A stretch of DNA of 64,000 nt from positions 248,001 through 312,000 of the forward strand of contig VMRT01000009.1 in NCBI GenBank assembly GCA_007713455.1, given 5' to 3'. The notes below the pieces were generated by a model, which saw only the letters and a program-made list of their open reading frames with translations, was not told the DNA's origin and searched no databases. The stretch comes from Pseudomonas sp. (lineage in GTDB: Bacteria; Pseudomonadota; Gammaproteobacteria; Pseudomonadales; Pseudomonadaceae). The position numbers and the translations under genes are program-made. Below, piece by piece: positions 20,868 through 31,229 of this stretch (its first letter is position 1; every line of letters starts with the position of its first letter).

Positions 20868-20909
20868 GCTGCTGGCGACGAACTGTGCCCTGCATTAGTC
20901 GCCAGCAGC
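20868..20909 (+). other. 12-bp perfect stem-loop between ahcY and metF
   Basis: GCTGCTGGCGAC (20868-20879) pairs with its exact complement at 20898-20909 around an 18-nt loop. No T run follows, so it is not a classic terminator. It could be an RNA-processing or stability element setting the ahcY:metF ratio. The metF ribosome site begins 13 nt after it. Confidence 0.65.
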
Positions 20910-20931
20910 CTGCAGCCCAAGGAATAACCGA

Positions 20932-21783
20932 ATGACCGCTTTGAACCGCCCATCCATCAGCTTCGAGTTCTTTCCCACCAAGACCGAAGCCGGGCACGAA
21001 AAACTGCTGAACGTGGCACGCCAGCTGGCAGGCTACCAACCCGATTTCTTCTCCTGCACTTACGGTGCCGGTGGCTCGACCCGTGACCGCACGCTCAACA
21101 CCGTGCTGCAGCTCGACGGCGAGGTAAAGGTGCCGACCGCACCGCACCTGTCCTGCGTCGGCGACAGCAAGGCCGAGCTGCGCGAACTGCTGAACCTCTA
21201 CAAGGATGCCGGCATCAAGCGCATCGTCGCCCTTCGCGGCGACCTGCCCTCCGGCATGGGCATGGCCAGCGGCGAGCTGCGCTACGCCAACGAGCTGGTG
21301 GAATTCATCCGCAGCGAAACCGGCGATCACTTCCATATCGAGATTGCCGCCTACCCGGAAATGCATCCGCAGGCGCGCAACTTCGAAGACGACCTGACCA
21401 ACTTCGTGCGCAAGGCCAGGGCCGGCGCCGACAGTGCCATCACCCAGTACTTCTTCAATGCCGACTGCTACTTCTACTTCGTCGAGCGCGTGCGCAAACT
21501 CGGAGTGGAAACCCCGGTGGTGCCCGGCATCATGCCGATCACCAACTACAGCAAGCTGGCACGCTTCTCAGATGCCTGCGGTGCGGAGATTCCGCGTTGG
21601 GTGCGCAAGCAGCTCGAAAGCTATGGCGACGACATGCAGAGCATCCAGGCCTTCGGCGAGCAGGTCATCACCGAGATGTGCGAGAAGCTGCTGGCCGGCG
21701 GTGCGCCCGGCCTGCACTTCTATACGCTGAACCAGGCCGAGCCGAGCCTGGCGATCTGGAACAACCTCGGGCTGTCACGCTGA
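20932..21783 (+). CDS. metF: 5,10-methylenetetrahydrofolate reductase
   Basis: A 283-residue flavoenzyme producing 5-methyltetrahydrofolate, the methyl donor for homocysteine remethylation. Signatures are SFEFFPTKT near the N-terminus, FFSCTYGAGGST, RIVALRGDLP, the FAD/folate segment ITQYFFNAD and HFYTLNQ at the C-terminus. It sits downstream of ahcY in the same direction, coupling homocysteine release to remethylation. The start at 20932 has an AAGGAATA site. Confidence 0.97.
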   Translation: MTALNRPSISFEFFPTKTEAGHEKLLNVARQLAGYQPDFFSCTYGAGGSTRDRTLNTVLQLDGEVKVPTAPHLSCVGDSKAELRELLNLYKDAGIKRIVALRGDLPSGMGMASGELRYANELVEFIRSETGDHFHIEIAAYPEMHPQARNFEDDLTNFVRKARAGADSAITQYFFNADCYFYFVERVRKLGVETPVVPGIMPITNYSKLARFSDACGAEIPRWVRKQLESYGDDMQSIQAFGEQVITEMCEKLLAGGAPGLHFYTLNQAEPSLAIWNNLGLSR

Positions 21784-21793
21784 GCACCAACCG

Positions 21794-21813
21794 GCTCCGT
21801 AGAAATACGGAGC
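21794..21813 (+). terminator. short hairpin after metF (possible weak terminator)
   Basis: GCTCCGTA (21794-21801) and TACGGAGC (21806-21813) form a perfect 8-bp stem with a GAAA tetraloop. GNRA loops stabilise RNA, but no clear T tract follows, so it may be a 3'-end stabiliser rather than a true terminator. Confidence 0.5.
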
Positions 21814-21870
21814 TGGCTAATGAACCCGTGACCTGCGACACTGTCAGAGCAATGCGGCGTTAACAGGCTC

Positions 21871-21879
21871 TGTTATACT
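21871..21879 (+). promoter_or_regulatory. candidate extended -10 promoter of rhlE
   Basis: TGTTATACT carries the TGn extension plus a TATACT hexamer (21874-21879). No good -35 is seen 16-18 bp upstream, which an extended -10 can tolerate. It implies an rhlE leader of about 130 nt. Confidence 0.5.
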
Positions 21880-22016
21880 CCGCGCTTCCGCCAGGCTTAC
21901 GCCCGGATGCCGCCATATATGACCCGCGGCAGGACCGGACGGGATCGCACGCCAGTCGCGATTCGAGCCAGGCATGATCATCCCAGGGCCTCGCCCCTAA
22001 CAAGACAGGATTACTC

Positions 22017-23840
22017 ATGTCCTTTGCTTCCCTCGGTCTCTCCGAGGCTTTGGCCGGTGCCGTCGAGGCCGCCGGTTACACCCAGCCTACTCCCGTGCAA
22101 CAGCGGGCCATTCCCGCCGTGTTGCAAGGCCGCGACCTGATGGTCGCCGCCCAGACCGGAACCGGTAAGACAGGCGGTTTCGCCCTGCCGGTACTCGAAC
22201 TGCTGTTTCCGGGTGGTCACCCGGATCGTGAACACCGCTACGGCCCGAAACAGCCGCGTGTGCTGGTGCTGACACCGACCCGCGAGCTCGCCGCCCAGGT
22301 TCACGACAGTTTCAAGATCTACGCCCGCGATCTGCCCCTGAAGAGCACCTGCATCTTCGGCGGCGTCGGCATGAACCCGCAGATCCAGGCGGTTGCCAAG
22401 GGTCTCGACGTGCTGGTCGCCTGCCCAGGCCGCCTGCTCGACCTGGCCAACCAGAAAGCCATCGACCTCTCGCACGTGGAAATTCTCGTCCTCGACGAAG
22501 CCGACCGCATGCTCGACATGGGCTTCATCCATGACGTCAAGAAGGTCCTCGCCAAGCTGCCGGCCAAACGCCAGAACCTGCTGTTCTCGGCGACCTTCTC
22601 CAAGGACATCACCGACCTCGCCGGCAAGCTGCTGCACAATCCCGAGCGCATCGAGGTCACACCACCGAACACCACCGTCGAGCGTATCGAGCAGCGCATG
22701 TTCCGCGTGGCTGCCAGTCACAAGCGCGCTCTGCTCGCGCACCTGATCACCCAGGGTGCCTGGGAGCAGGTGCTGGTCTTCACCCGCACCAAGCACGGCG
22801 CCAACCGTCTGGCCGAGTATCTGGAAAAGCACGGCCTGCCGGCTGCCGCGATTCACGGCAACAAGAGCCAGAACGCCCGCACCAAGGCTCTGGCCGACTT
22901 CAAGGCCAACCAGGTGCGCATCCTGGTCGCCACCGATATCGCCGCCCGCGGTCTGGATATCGACCAGCTGCCCCATGTGGTCAACTTCGAGCTGCCCAAC
23001 GTCGAGGAAGACTACGTACACCGCATCGGCCGTACTGGCCGTGCCGGGCGCAGCGGTGAAGCCATTTCGCTGGTCGCGCCGGACGAGGAAAAGCTGCTCA
23101 AGGGCATCGAGCGCATGACCAAGCAGCGCATCCCTGAAGGCGATCTGATGGGCTTCGATGCCAGCGCCATCGAGGCGGAGAAGCCGGAGGTGCGCGAACC
23201 GCGCCAGCCGCGTCCGCAGCGTGGCGAACGCAAGGCTCGCGCTGAGCGCGAAAAGCCAGCAGAGAAAGGCACCGAGCAGAAGGAACGCAACCGCCGCAGC
23301 CAGAGCAAGGCGCGCAAGCCTGCTCGCGATGGAGCCGCCAGTGAAGCGCAAACCGCTGCTCGACCTCCGCAGCTGCCGCCAAACCGTGCTCCGGACGAGT
23401 TTCTCGATGACGAAGTGGACAACTTCGGCAATCGCGTCGACTACGTCAGCCCGTATCAGAACAAGCAGAACCGCGGCCGGCGCCCTGGTGCCCCGGCTCC
23501 GGCTCCGGCTGGTGCCGCGCCACGTGCCGCCGGAGCCGCACGCCCTGGCGCTGCTGGTGCTCCCGCCGGCAAGGGCAAACGTCCGGGTACGGGCCAAGGC
23601 CAGGCGGCGCGCAGCGGCCAGCCGCGCAACGGCCAGCCACGGCGCAAGAACGACAGCCGACGGATCGAAGAGCCGGCCGTCGCGCGCCAGGAAGCTGCCA
23701 AGCCGCGTGAAAAGCAGCCGGTGATCATCCACAAGGAATCGAAGATCGATCGCCTGCCCAGTCTGGACCAGCTCGAGCAGCTGCCAACCCGGCCACGAGG
23801 TGAGAAGCCGGCCCTGCTGACGCGCAACCGCGAAGCCTGA
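22017..23840 (+). CDS. rhlE: DEAD-box ATP-dependent RNA helicase RhlE
   Basis: A 607-residue helicase. In order: the Q motif ([13 protein letters not shown]), motif [21 protein letters not shown] ([14 protein letters not shown]), SAT (FSATFS), and in the second RecA domain [11 protein letters not shown] and [10 protein letters not shown]. The catalytic core ends near residue 370. The remaining ~230 residues are a basic, Arg/Lys/Ala/Pro-rich low-complexity tail with [24 protein letters not shown] runs, typical of RhlE RNA-binding extensions. The start at 22017 follows a GACAGGATT site. A strong terminator follows. Confidence 0.94.
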   Translation: MSFASLGLSEALAGAVEAAGYTQPTPVQQRAIPAVLQGRDLMVAAQTGTGKTGGFALPVLELLFPGGHPDREHRYGPKQPRVLVLTPTRELAAQVHDSFKIYARDLPLKSTCIFGGVGMNPQIQAVAKGLDVLVACPGRLLDLANQKAIDLSHVEILVLDEADRMLDMGFIHDVKKVLAKLPAKRQNLLFSATFSKDITDLAGKLLHNPERIEVTPPNTTVERIEQRMFRVAASHKRALLAHLITQGAWEQVLVFTRTKHGANRLAEYLEKHGLPAAAIHGNKSQNARTKALADFKANQVRILVATDIAARGLDIDQLPHVVNFELPNVEEDYVHRIGRTGRAGRSGEAISLVAPDEEKLLKGIERMTKQRIPEGDLMGFDASAIEAEKPEVREPRQPRPQRGERKARAEREKPAEKGTEQKERNRRSQSKARKPARDGAASEAQTAARPPQLPPNRAPDEFLDDEVDNFGNRVDYVSPYQNKQNRGRRPGAPAPAPAGAAPRAAGAARPGAAGAPAGKGKRPGTGQGQAARSGQPRNGQPRRKNDSRRIEEPAVARQEAAKPREKQPVIIHKESKIDRLPSLDQLEQLPTRPRGEKPALLTRNREA

Positions 23841-23847
23841 GCCACAA

Positions 23848-23880
23848 ACGAAAACGCCGCCCGATGGGCGGCGTTTTCGT
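23848..23880. terminator. bidirectional rho-independent terminator
   Basis: The arms ACGAAAACGCCGCCC (23848-23862) and its exact complement (23866-23880) enclose a GAT loop. It serves the rightward rhlE and the leftward pump operon, which converge here. Confidence 0.92.
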
Positions 23881-23930
23881 ATCTGCGTGTTGTCGGCGGT
23901 GGTCGTACTGCAAGCGACCACCGCATCGCC

Positions 23931-25355
23931 TCATTCCTCCTGCGGCTGCGCCTGCACCGCGTCCTGCCAGCCGCCACCCAGCGCCTTGAACAGATTGACC
24001 TCGCTGGTCATCTGCGCCAGGCGATCGGTGATCAGTTGCTGCTGCACGCTGAACAGCTGGCGCTGCGCATCGAGCACGGTCAGGTAGCTGTCGATGCCCG
24101 TGCGATAGCGGCGCTCGGCGAGGTTGTAGTAGTCCTCGCTGGTCTCCAACAGATCACGCTGCGCCTGCACCTGCCGCGTGTAGGTGGCCTGAGCCGCCAG
24201 CCCGTCGGCCACTTCGCGGAAGGCGGTCTGGATAGTTTTCTCGTATTGCGCGACCTGGATGTTCTTGCTGATCTGCGCGTAGTCCAGATTCGCCCGCAGC
24301 TGGCCAGCATTGAAGATCGGCACACTGATGCTCGGCGAGAAGCTCCAGTAACCGGAGCCGCCGTCGAACAGGCCGGACAACTCGCTGCTCGCCGAACCCG
24401 CTGCGCCGGTCAGGCTGATGCGCGGAAAGAACGCCGCACGGGCTGCGCCGATGCTGGCATTGACCGCGCGCAGTTGATATTCAGCCTGGAGAACATCCGG
24501 GCGCTGCTGAAGCAGATCGGAGGGCAGCCCGACCGGCAACGTCGCCAGCTGGGTACGCTCCAGCCCGTCACCCGATTGCAGACCGGCCGGCAGGCTCTGT
24601 CCCAGCAACAGCGTCAGCGCATTGCGGTCCTGCGCCACCAGCCGCGTGTACTGCTCGATGTTCACCCGCGCACTGTCGACAGCGCTGCGCGCCTGACGCA
24701 GCTCCAGCGCCGAGGCGACCCCGACGTCGAAACTGCGTTGGGTCAGACCAAAGCTCTCTTCATAGGTCTTCAGCGTATCGCGGGTGACCTGCAGCAATGC
24801 CTGGTCGGCCTGCAAGGTCAGCCAGGCATTGGCGACACTGGCGATCAGACTGATCTGGGTGCTGCGCTGGGCGGCCTCGCTGGCGAAGAACTCTTCCAGC
24901 GCCTGGTCGCGCAGGCTGCGCAGGCGACCGAACAGGTCCAGCTCCCAGGACACACCGAACGTGGCGCTGTACTGGCTGCTGATGGCCGGCTCGCCACTCA
25001 TGTTCAGATCGCCAGGCGTGCGGCTGCGCGTCCCCGCGCCGTCGGCACTCACCGCCGGCAGCACATCGGCGCGCTGCACGCGATACAGCGCGCGATAGGC
25101 ATCGACGTTGAGCGCCGCCACACGCAGGTCACGGTTGTTCTCCAGCGCCACCTCGATCAGCTGCTGCAGTGCCGGATCACGGAAGAACTCGCGCCAGCCA
25201 AGCGCGCGCTCGGACGCCTGCGTCGCGTCTTGCGGATAGGCCTCGCCTTGCGGCCAGGCGGCCGCGACCGGTGCGTCCGGACGTTCGTAGTCAGGGATCA
25301 GCGAGCAACCGCCCAGCGCCGCCATCAGCGCCAGGCTCAACAGAGACTTGTGCAT
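23931..25355 (-). CDS. oprM: outer-membrane channel lipoprotein of an RND efflux pump (OprM/TtgC type)
   Basis: A 474-residue TolC-family protein with a signal peptide and lipobox ([17 protein letters not shown]). Two outer-membrane efflux repeats follow, with segments such as [19 protein letters not shown] and the [18 protein letters not shown] block near the C-terminus. The start at 25355 overlaps the mexB stop (TGATG) with a GGAGGATT site, so translation is coupled. It is the last gene of the mexA-mexB-oprM operon. The name follows P. aeruginosa; ttgC is equally apt. Confidence 0.93.
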   Translation of the reverse strand: MHKSLLSLALMAALGGCSLIPDYERPDAPVAAAWPQGEAYPQDATQASERALGWREFFRDPALQQLIEVALENNRDLRVAALNVDAYRALYRVQRADVLPAVSADGAGTRSRTPGDLNMSGEPAISSQYSATFGVSWELDLFGRLRSLRDQALEEFFASEAAQRSTQISLIASVANAWLTLQADQALLQVTRDTLKTYEESFGLTQRSFDVGVASALELRQARSAVDSARVNIEQYTRLVAQDRNALTLLLGQSLPAGLQSGDGLERTQLATLPVGLPSDLLQQRPDVLQAEYQLRAVNASIGAARAAFFPRISLTGAAGSASSELSGLFDGGSGYWSFSPSISVPIFNAGQLRANLDYAQISKNIQVAQYEKTIQTAFREVADGLAAQATYTRQVQAQRDLLETSEDYYNLAERRYRTGIDSYLTVLDAQRQLFSVQQQLITDRLAQMTSEVNLFKALGGGWQDAVQAQPQEE

Positions 25356-28300
25356 CACTGCGAATCCTCCTTCACACCCTCGTTGGCGGACTTCGAGCGG
25401 TCGAAGAACGTGCAGATCATTACGTAGAACAGTGGAATCCAGAAGATTGCGAGTATCGCGGCGGTCAACATGCCGCCGATCACACCGGTACCGATCGCGT
25501 GCTTGCTGCCCGCACCGGCGCCAGACGCAATCGCCAGAGGCACCACGCCGAGAATGAACGCCAGCGAGGTCATGATGATCGGCCGCAGACGCATGCGGCA
25601 CGCCTGCAGCGCGGCATCGGCGTAGCTCATCCCCTGCTCGTGCAGCGCCTTGGCGAACTCGACGATGAGGATCGCGTTACGCGCCGACAGACCGATGGTG
25701 GTGACTAGGCCCACCTGGAAGAACACCTCGTTGGACAGCCCGCGCAGCAAGGTGAAGGCCAACGCCCCGACGATACCCAGCGGCACGACCAGCATGACCG
25801 AGAACGGAATCGACCAGCTCTCGTACAGGGCCGCCAGGCAGAGGAACACCACCAGCAGCGACAGGGCATAGAGCGCCAGCGTCTGCGATCCCGCCAGACG
25901 TTCCTCGTAGGACTGGCCAGTCCAGGAATAGCCGACTCCAGGTGGCAGCTGGGCGGCGATGCGTTCGACCTCGGCCATGGCATCACCCGAGCTGTAGCCA
26001 GGGGCCGGCTCACCGAGCATCTCGATCGCACTGACGCCGTTGAAACGCGACAGCTTCGGCGAACCGTAGGTCCACTCACCGCTGGCGAAGGCGCTGAACG
26101 GAACCATCTCGCCAGCGTCGTTGCGCACGTACCACTTCTGCAAATCCTCAGGGCTCATGCGCGCGTCCGGAACGCCCTGCAAATACACCTTCTTCACCCG
26201 GCCTCGATCGATAAAGTCGTTGACGTAGCGGCCACCCCAGGCAATCGACAGCGTGCTGTTGATGTCTGCCAGGGAGATACCCAGCACCCGCGCCTTCTCG
26301 TCGTCGATCAGAACCTGATACTGCGGCTCGTCGCGCAGGGTATTGGGCCGCACCCGGGTCAGCACCGGACTCTGGCTGGCAAGCTGGAGGAACTTGTCGC
26401 GGGCCTGCTGCAGCACTTCCTGGCCAACGCCGGCGCGGTCCTGCAGGAACAGGTTGAAACCGGTGGCGTTACCCAGCTCCATCACCGCAGGCGGCGCAAA
26501 GGCGAACACCTGGGCGTCACGGAAACTGGCGAAATGCTGCTGCGCACGCTGGGCCAGGGCGAACACGCTGTCTTCCTCGTTGGTCCGCTCGCTCCAGGGC
26601 TTCAGGCCGATGAAGGCGATACCCGAGCTCTGGCCGCGGCCGGCGAAGCTGAAGCCGGTCACGGTAAAGACGGAACGAACGATGTCGCTCTCCTCTTCCA
26701 GCAGATAGCTGCGCATGGCGTCGATGCTCTGCTGGGTGCGCTCGGCGGTCGAGCCCGACGGAGTCATTACCTGGGCGAACAGGACGCCCTGGTCCTCTTC
26801 CGGCAGGAAGGCGCTGGGAATGCGGTTGAACAGCACCACCATCACGCCGACGATCAGCACATACAGCAGCAGGAACGGTGCCTTGCGCTTGAGCACGGCC
26901 CTCACGCCGCGCTCGTAGCCATTCACGCTGCGATCGAAGGTGCGATTGAACCAGCCGAAGAATCCGCCCTTCTCGTGGTGATCATCCTTGTCGATCGGCT
27001 TGAGCAGCGTCGCACACAGCGCCGGCGTGAAGATCAGCGCCATCAGCACCGAGAGCACCATCGCCGAAACGATGGTGATGGAGAACTGCCGATAGATGAC
27101 CCCGGTCGAGCCTCCGAAGAAGGCCATCGGCAGCAGTACCGCCGACAGCACCACGCCAATGCCGATCAGCGCGCCCTGGATCTGGCCCATGGACTTGCGC
27201 GTCGCCTCCAGAGGCGAGAGCCCTTCTTCGCGCATCACCCGTTCGACGTTCTCCACCACCACGATGGCATCGTCGACCAGCAGGCCGATGGCCAGAATCA
27301 TGGCGAACATGGTCAGGGTATTGATGCTGAAACCGAACACCGCCAGCACGCCGAAGGTACCCAGCAGCACCACCGGCACCGCGAGCGTCGGAACCAGCGT
27401 CGCGCGGAAGTTCTGCAGGAACAGGTACATCACTAGGAACACCAGCACGAACGCCTCGAGCAGCGTGTGCATGACGCCGGTGATGGACGCAGAGATGACC
27501 GGCGTGGTGTCGTAGGGATAAACCACGTCGACACCCGGCGGGAAGAACGGCTTGAGCTCCTCGATGGTCTTGCGCACGCCTTCGACGGTATCCAGCGCGT
27601 TGGCGCCGGTTGCCAGCTTCAGCGCCAGGCCGGCGGCCGGCTTGCCGTTGAAGTGCGCGCTGACCGAATAGTTTTCACCCCCCAGCTCGACCTTGGCGAC
27701 ATCACCCAGACGCACCTGCGAGCCGTCGCTGTTGACCTTGAGCAGGATGTTGCGGAACTGCTCCGGAGTCTGCAGGCGGGTCTTGCCGATCACCGTGGCG
27801 TTGAGCTGCTGCCCGGGCAGCGCCGGCAAGCCACCCAGCTGACCGGACGAGATCTGGACGTTCTGCGCCTGGATCGCCGAGCTGACGTCCACAGGGGTCA
27901 GGCTGAAGTTGTTCAGCTTCGCCGGATCGAGCCAGATGCGCATCGCGTACTGGGCACCGAATACCTGGAAGTCGCCGACGCCCTTGGTGCGCGAGATCGG
28001 GTCCTGCATGTTGGCGACGATGTAGTTCGCCAGGTCACGCTGGTCGAGACTGCCGTCGGTGGAAACCAAGCCGATCACGATCAGGAAGTTGCGTACCGCC
28101 TTGGTGACGCGAATACCCTGCTGCTGAACCTCCTGCGGCAGCAGCGGCGTCGCCAGCTGCAGCTTGTTCTGCACCTGAACCTGGGCGATATCGGGGTTGG
28201 TGCCCTGATCGAAGGTCACGGTAATGGTCATGCTGCCGTCGGAGTTGCTCTCCGAGGAGATGTAGCGCAGCCCGTCGATGCCGTTGAGCTGCTGCTCGAT

Positions 28301-28492
28301 GACCTGCACCACGGTGTCCTGCACCGTCTGCGCCGAGGCGCCCGGGTAGCTGACGGAAATGCCGACCGCAGGCGCGGCGATGCTCGGGTACTGATTGACC
28401 GGCAACTTGAGAATGGACAGCCCGCCGGCGAGCATGATCACCAGGGCGATCACCCAGGCGAAGATCGGCCGGTCGATAAAGAACTTGGACAT
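25355..28492 (-). CDS. mexB: RND multidrug efflux transporter, inner-membrane pump (MexB/TtgB type)
   Basis: A 1045-residue HAE1-family proton antiporter. The first transmembrane helix begins [20 protein letters not shown], the two proton-relay Asp residues are in [18 protein letters not shown], and the second half repeats the fold ([15 protein letters not shown]). Large periplasmic loops lie between. It expels diverse hydrophobic drugs and solvents together with MexA and OprM. The start is 14 bp after the mexA stop. Confidence 0.96.
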   Translation of the reverse strand: MSKFFIDRPIFAWVIALVIMLAGGLSILKLPVNQYPSIAAPAVGISVSYPGASAQTVQDTVVQVIEQQLNGIDGLRYISSESNSDGSMTITVTFDQGTNPDIAQVQVQNKLQLATPLLPQEVQQQGIRVTKAVRNFLIVIGLVSTDGSLDQRDLANYIVANMQDPISRTKGVGDFQVFGAQYAMRIWLDPAKLNNFSLTPVDVSSAIQAQNVQISSGQLGGLPALPGQQLNATVIGKTRLQTPEQFRNILLKVNSDGSQVRLGDVAKVELGGENYSVSAHFNGKPAAGLALKLATGANALDTVEGVRKTIEELKPFFPPGVDVVYPYDTTPVISASITGVMHTLLEAFVLVFLVMYLFLQNFRATLVPTLAVPVVLLGTFGVLAVFGFSINTLTMFAMILAIGLLVDDAIVVVENVERVMREEGLSPLEATRKSMGQIQGALIGIGVVLSAVLLPMAFFGGSTGVIYRQFSITIVSAMVLSVLMALIFTPALCATLLKPIDKDDHHEKGGFFGWFNRTFDRSVNGYERGVRAVLKRKAPFLLLYVLIVGVMVVLFNRIPSAFLPEEDQGVLFAQVMTPSGSTAERTQQSIDAMRSYLLEEESDIVRSVFTVTGFSFAGRGQSSGIAFIGLKPWSERTNEEDSVFALAQRAQQHFASFRDAQVFAFAPPAVMELGNATGFNLFLQDRAGVGQEVLQQARDKFLQLASQSPVLTRVRPNTLRDEPQYQVLIDDEKARVLGISLADINSTLSIAWGGRYVNDFIDRGRVKKVYLQGVPDARMSPEDLQKWYVRNDAGEMVPFSAFASGEWTYGSPKLSRFNGVSAIEMLGEPAPGYSSGDAMAEVERIAAQLPPGVGYSWTGQSYEERLAGSQTLALYALSLLVVFLCLAALYESWSIPFSVMLVVPLGIVGALAFTLLRGLSNEVFFQVGLVTTIGLSARNAILIVEFAKALHEQGMSYADAALQACRMRLRPIIMTSLAFILGVVPLAIASGAGAGSKHAIGTGVIGGMLTAAILAIFWIPLFYVMICTFFDRSKSANEGVKEDSQ

Positions 28493-28506
28493 GGATTAGA
28501 AACCCC

Positions 28507-29649
28507 TCAGCCTTCTTGGCCTTGGGGTTGTGCAGACACCCCACCGCGATTATCGACATTGGTCGCCGGAGCCACCTCGACCTCGACCCCCGGCTGGATG
28601 AACTGCAGGCCTTCGGTGATCACGCGATCGCCCGGCTGCAGGCCTTCGCCGACCAGCCAGCGATTGCCCACGGCGCGCTCGGTCTTGATCGGGCGCACTT
28701 CCACCTTGTTCTCGGCATTGACCACCATGGCGGTCGGGTCACCCTTGGTGTTGCGCGTGACGCCCTGCTGCGGAACCAGGATCGCCTCGCTCTTCATGCC
28801 GGCCACCAGCTGCGCATGGACGAACATGCCCGGCAGCAGATTCTTGTCCGGATTCGGGAATACGGCGCGCAGGGTCACCGAGCCGGTACCGGCATCCACC
28901 GTGACTTCGCTGAATTCGAGTTTGCCTTCGTGACCGTAATCGCTGCCATCCTCCAGTTTGAGGGTGACCTTGGCCGCGTTATCGCCAGACTTCTGCAGAC
29001 GACCCTCGGCCAGGTCGCGCCGCAGCGCTAGCAGGTCTCGGGCCGGCTGGGTCACGTCGACATAGATCGGGTCAAGCTGCTGAATGGTCGCCAGCTCCTG
29101 GGCCTGACCGTTGCTGACCAGCGCACCCTCGGTCACCGCGGAACGGCCGATCCGGCCGGAAATCGGCGCCAGCACCTTGGTGTAGCGCACGTCGATCCGC
29201 GCGCGCTCCAGCTCCGCTTCGGCCTGCAGGCTGGCGGCCCGCGCCTCGTCATAGGCCTGCTTGCTGACGGCCTGATCCTTGACCAGCTCGGCGTAGCGAT
29301 CGGCCAGCGACTTGCTGGAAGCGACGCTCGCCTGAGCACTCTTCAGCGTGGCCTCGTACACCGACGCATCGATCTGATAGAGCTGTTGCCCAGCCTTGAC
29401 GTCGCTGCCTTCGGTGAACAGACGCTTCTGGATGATGCCGTTGACCTGTGGCCGCACCTCGGCGATGCGGTAGGCGCGGGTACGCCCGGGCAGCTCGGTG
29501 GTTACCGCGAACGGCTCTGCCTGCAGGGTCACGATACCCACCTTGGGCTTCTGCTGGGCCGGTGGGGCGGCTTCTTCCTGACAGCCGGCCAGGAAAACAG
29601 CTATGGCGAGAATGGACATCAGGGCAGCATTGGCTGACTTGATTGGCAT
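28507..29649 (-). CDS. mexA: periplasmic adaptor (membrane-fusion) lipoprotein of the RND pump (MexA/TtgA type)
   Basis: A 380-residue lipoprotein (MPIKSANAALMSILAIAVFLAGC, lipobox LAGC). The biotinyl/lipoyl-like segment PGRTRAYRIAEVRPQVNG is followed by an alpha-hairpin (LKSAQASVASSKSLADRYAEL) and beta-barrel domains. It joins the MexB pump to OprM. The start at 29649 has an AGAGGT site; longer in-frame starts fall inside the promoter. It is the first gene of the operon, under the promoter at 29726-29755. Confidence 0.94.
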   Translation of the reverse strand: MPIKSANAALMSILAIAVFLAGCQEEAAPPAQQKPKVGIVTLQAEPFAVTTELPGRTRAYRIAEVRPQVNGIIQKRLFTEGSDVKAGQQLYQIDASVYEATLKSAQASVASSKSLADRYAELVKDQAVSKQAYDEARAASLQAEAELERARIDVRYTKVLAPISGRIGRSAVTEGALVSNGQAQELATIQQLDPIYVDVTQPARDLLALRRDLAEGRLQKSGDNAAKVTLKLEDGSDYGHEGKLEFSEVTVDAGTGSVTLRAVFPNPDKNLLPGMFVHAQLVAGMKSEAILVPQQGVTRNTKGDPTAMVVNAENKVEVRPIKTERAVGNRWLVGEGLQPGDRVITEGLQFIQPGVEVEVAPATNVDNRGGVSAQPQGQEG

Positions 29650-29725
29650 GGTTAGACCTCTTGAAAACCTGGCAGGCGGGAATGGGCAACAGCGCGCCGC
29701 AGACGCGGAGAGCGGAATGGGCCGA

Positions 29726-29755
29726 AATATACTTACATCCATGACTGTCTGTAAA
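29726..29755 (-). promoter_or_regulatory. mexA promoter overlapping a TtgR-like operator
   Basis: Read leftward, TTTACA (29755-29750) and TATATT (29731-29726) are spaced 18 bp. Between and across them is an imperfect palindrome with TTACA (29733-29737) facing TGTAA (29750-29754) on the plus strand, separated by a CATGGATG-like core on the minus strand. This closely resembles, from memory, the TtgR operator of P. putida ttgABC. No ttgR or mexR gene flanks it. Confidence 0.65.
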
Positions 29756-29869
29756 CCTGAAAAGACTCGTCGGCCCTGCCGCAAATGTTGCAAAAGGTGC
29801 GTCATATACCCATTCGACACAGGTTTGTCCGCTGTGCAAGAAGCGTTGATACATATCCTGGCAAACGCA

Positions 29870-29894
29870 GAACGCCGGCAAGATGCCGGCGTTC
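29870..29894 (-). terminator. possible terminator of yceI
   Basis: GAACGCCGGC (29870-29879) pairs with its complement at 29885-29894, loop about 5 nt, 18 nt downstream of the yceI stop. The T tract on the leftward transcript is poor (TGCGTTTGCC), so termination may be partial and read-through toward mexA is possible. Confidence 0.55.
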
Positions 29895-29912
29895 GGGTTC
29901 CACGAGGAGCGT

Positions 29913-30488
29913 TTACTTGCGCACACCTTCGACCGAGATGATCAGATCGACCGTTTGCGACGCCGGCCCGAGGTCCATCTTGATGTCGAAGTCCTTCAGC
30001 GTCAGCGTGGTACTGCCTTCGAAACCGGCACGGTAGCCACCCCAGGGATCATCACCTTCGCCGATGAACTTGGCAGCGATCACCACCGGTTTGGTCACGC
30101 CGTTGAGCGTCAGGTTGCCGGTGATGTCAGCAGTGCCGTCGCCGGTGGACTTCACCGAAGTTGACTCGAAGGTCGCTGCCGGGTGCTTGTCGACGTTGAG
30201 GAAGTCATCGCTGCGCAGGTGCTTGTCGCGCTCGGCGTGGTTGGTATCGACGCTGGCGGTCTTCAACGTCACGTTGACCTTGCTCGCTTCCGGCTTGTCC
30301 GCATCGAAGCTGAAGCTGCCATCGAAATCCTTGAACGTGCCCCATAGCCAGCTGTAGCCGAGGTGGCTGATCTTGAAATTGACGAAGGCGTGCTGGCCCT
30401 GCTTGTCGATGGCGTAGTCGGCAGCGAATGCCTGGCCACCGACCAGTGCGGAACCGAGGACCAATGCGGCGAGGGTTTTCTTGAGCAT
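29913..30488 (-). CDS. YceI family periplasmic protein
   Basis: A 191-residue protein with a signal peptide ([22 protein letters not shown]) followed by a YceI-type lipocalin-like barrel: [18 protein letters not shown], the [16 protein letters not shown] block and NGVTKPV. Family members bind isoprenoid lipids such as polyprenyl quinone precursors. It lies 25 bp downstream of a cytochrome b561 gene in the same direction, a common pairing that suggests an envelope redox or quinone-linked role. The start at 30488 has a GGAGAATCC site. Confidence 0.92.
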   Translation of the reverse strand: MLKKTLAALVLGSALVGGQAFAADYAIDKQGQHAFVNFKISHLGYSWLWGTFKDFDGSFSFDADKPEASKVNVTLKTASVDTNHAERDKHLRSDDFLNVDKHPAATFESTSVKSTGDGTADITGNLTLNGVTKPVVIAAKFIGEGDDPWGGYRAGFEGSTTLTLKDFDIKMDLGPASQTVDLIISVEGVRK

Positions 30489-30513
30489 CGATGGATTCTC
30501 CTATCGGGAGTGA

Positions 30514-31068
30514 TTAACCGGCACTACGACCGAGCATGCGCTTGAGTGTCGCGTCGCGGTCGATGAAATGGTGTTTGAGCGCAGCCAGGGCGTGTACCAC
30601 GGCGAAGATCACCAGCGCCCAGGCAGCGTATTCGTGAACAATCCCGGCGCTGTCGGCCTGATCGGGGATGGAAGTGATCAGCGCCGGCACCTCGAACAGG
30701 CCGAACACGCTGATCGGCCGGCCATCGGCGGTGGAGATCAGGTAACCCGAGATCATCACCAGGAACAGGCCGAGGTAGAGCAGGCTGTGACCAAGCCTGG
30801 CCGCGATCCGGGTCAGCCGCCCCTGACTCGCCAGCGGCGCCGGCGCAGGGCTGACGAAACGCCAGAGCACCCGCAGCAGCATGATCAGAAACAGCGCGAT
30901 GCCAATGCTCTTGTGCAGGTCCGGCGCGGTGCGATACCAGCTGCTGTAGTAGTTCAGCCCAACCATCCAGAAGCCCAGGCCGAACAGACCGAATACGGCG
31001 ATGGCCACCAACCAGTGCAAGGCAATGCTGGTCAGCCCATAGTTCGTTGAGGAGTTACGCCAGTGCAT
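30514..31068 (-). CDS. cytochrome b561 family membrane protein
   Basis: A 184-residue inner-membrane di-heme protein with four hydrophobic segments. Candidate heme-ligand histidines are in IALHWLVA, APDLHKSIG, IVHEYAAW and VVHALAALKHHF. Such cytochromes take electrons from the quinol pool; superoxide oxidase activity is known for a related E. coli protein. The start at 31068 has an AAGGAAG site and is preferred over a Met five codons upstream. It forms a two-gene unit with yceI and is divergent from bioA. Confidence 0.9.
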   Translation of the reverse strand: MHWRNSSTNYGLTSIALHWLVAIAVFGLFGLGFWMVGLNYYSSWYRTAPDLHKSIGIALFLIMLLRVLWRFVSPAPAPLASQGRLTRIAARLGHSLLYLGLFLVMISGYLISTADGRPISVFGLFEVPALITSIPDQADSAGIVHEYAAWALVIFAVVHALAALKHHFIDRDATLKRMLGRSAG

Positions 31069-31229
31069 TGAATCTTCCTTCAAATTCAGGCCTAGAAGCC
31101 TAGCCGGTTACCTATCGGAATAGAGCGCATTTTTTCGCTTTGAAACATCGAGTAAATCGATGACTGATCGCATCAAGTCATGCCCCAGCGCTTCTGCTAG
31201 GCTTCGCGACTCATTGCGGAGGAGTAACG

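Noticed and set aside
22011..23921. A 636-codon open frame antisense to rhlE.
   Set aside because: The sense strand encodes all DEAD-box motifs; the antisense product has no family features.
31146..31162. Palindrome CATCGA-gtaaa-TCGATG between cybB and bioA as a possible operator.
   Set aside because: Short and plausible by chance; I could not link it to a known regulator or place promoter hexamers around it.
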